Positions 5,722 to 5,976 of a DNA stretch of 5,976 bases are shown piece by piece. Below the pieces are notes generated by a model, which made no database searches, was not told the DNA's origin, and worked only from the letters and a program-made list of their open reading frames with translations. The stretch's first letter is position 1. Each line of letters starts with the position of its first letter. Both the position numbers and the translations under genes were made by a program. The DNA comes from Coriobacteriales bacterium (GTDB lineage: Bacteria > Actinomycetota > Coriobacteriia > Coriobacteriales > UBA8131): NCBI GenBank assembly GCA_031276475.1, contig JAISMZ010000201.1, positions 1 to 5,976 of the forward strand. The letters are read 5' to 3'.

Positions 5722-5750
5722 GAGGCATGGAGAGCGGATCTCCATGCCTC
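5722..5750. terminator. Hairpin between convergent genes, possible bidirectional terminator
   Basis: A perfect 12-bp stem (GAGGCATGGAGA, 5722-5733, with 5739-5750) closes a 5-base loop, GCGGA. It lies in the 122-bp gap between the stop of aspS and the stop of the minus-strand gene, where a shared terminator is expected. No T-run follows on either strand, so it is not a canonical intrinsic terminator. AGGCATGG also occurs at 5711-5718, giving an alternative pairing partner, next to the palindrome GCCTTAAGGC (5705-5714). Confidence 0.5.
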
Positions 5751-5784
5751 GCGTGGTTCCTCCCAATATTGCCAATTGCAACTA

Positions 5785-5976
5785 CTATTTTGTCGTATGC
5801 TGCTTGTCAATATAGTAGATCTCTGAGCGCGTACCCTCAAAGGCGGGGAGTTGGAACAGGCTGTAGCCTAAATCCAGCAACTCCTGCTTGCGTGTTGAGA
5901 ATGGGCTTTGTGGATCGTCGGCATCGCCAAAGGTCATGGCTTCGGTGGGGCAATTGTAGGTGCAGTACGGGTCAAG
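5785..5976 (-). CDS. DMSO reductase-type [4Fe-4S] ferredoxin subunit, C-terminal part
   Basis: On the minus strand an open frame enters from the right edge and ends at TAG (5787-5785), giving 63 C-terminal residues. It begins LDPYCTYNCPTEAMTFGDAD. The CxxxCP followed by T(E/G)A(M/L)TFGD and DDP is the characteristic last cluster-binding segment of DmsB/NrfC/PhsB-like subunits, which carry electrons between a membrane quinol-linked subunit and a molybdopterin catalytic subunit. The tail (FSTRKQELLDLGYSLFQL and then SEIYYIDK) also fits this group, where the end often reads as a short strand with paired tyrosines. The start, the other cysteine clusters and the partner genes lie outside the window, so the electron acceptor (DMSO, TMAO, polysulfide, nitrite or another) cannot be named. 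It is convergent with aspS and so in a separate transcription unit. Confidence 0.85.
   Translation of the reverse strand, partial: LDPYCTYNCPTEAMTFGDADDPQSPFSTRKQELLDLGYSLFQLPAFEGTRSEIYYIDKQHTTK

Noticed and set aside
5523..5840. A 105-codon minus-strand frame overlapping the end of aspS
   Set aside because: It overlaps the true minus-strand gene in another frame and is antisense to AspRS motif 3; the ferredoxin-subunit frame explains the strand better.

Overview
The window is about 6 kb of GC-rich bacterial DNA with four same-strand genes and the tail of a fifth on the opposite strand. The order is: the 3' part of a AAA+-like gene with apparently ruined ATP-binding motifs (1-1284), an Rrf2/IscR-type Fe-S regulator (1539-2021), hisS (2304-3716), aspS (3869-5662), and on the minus strand the C-terminus of a DMSO-reductase-type [4Fe-4S] electron-transfer subunit (5785-5976). 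The hisS-aspS order, high GC, an Rrf2 regulator and a DmsB-like ferredoxin subunit together suggest an anaerobic actinobacterium of the Coriobacteriia (Eggerthellales-like). That placement is inference, since no rRNA or other marker is present.

Layout: gene 1 runs off the left edge, its frame being open from base 1. The 254-bp gap after it holds a GCTG/GGACGG-rich degenerate repeat, a strong extended -10 promoter (TGATATAAT, 1442-1450), a possible operator and a clear ribosome binding site for the Rrf2 gene. The gap between the Rrf2 gene and hisS is mostly one 169-bp near-palindrome with 20-bp perfect termini ending in CTAG, best read as a small non-autonomous transposable element (MITE). hisS is complete and carries an Ala/Gly/Ser/Thr-rich insertion in its C-terminal domain. 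The hisS-aspS spacer is built of a 24-bp tandem repeat whose first unit is the last eight codons of hisS itself, stop included. aspS is full length, and its anticodon-domain residues point to the non-discriminating type. The convergent gap after aspS holds a perfect 12-bp-stem hairpin.

Function: hisS and aspS charge tRNA-His and tRNA-Asp (probably also tRNA-Asn) and are probably co-transcribed. The Rrf2 protein keeps a Cys3-His cluster-ligand set like that of IscR, so it probably senses iron-sulfur status, oxygen or nitric oxide. No isc/suf genes are in view. The minus-strand gene belongs to a separate respiratory operon that enters from the right.

The points most worth a second look are the palindromic mobile element upstream of hisS, the stop-codon-containing 24-bp repeat after hisS, and the AAA+-like protein lacking Walker residues. 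I did not find a convincing new multi-gene system.
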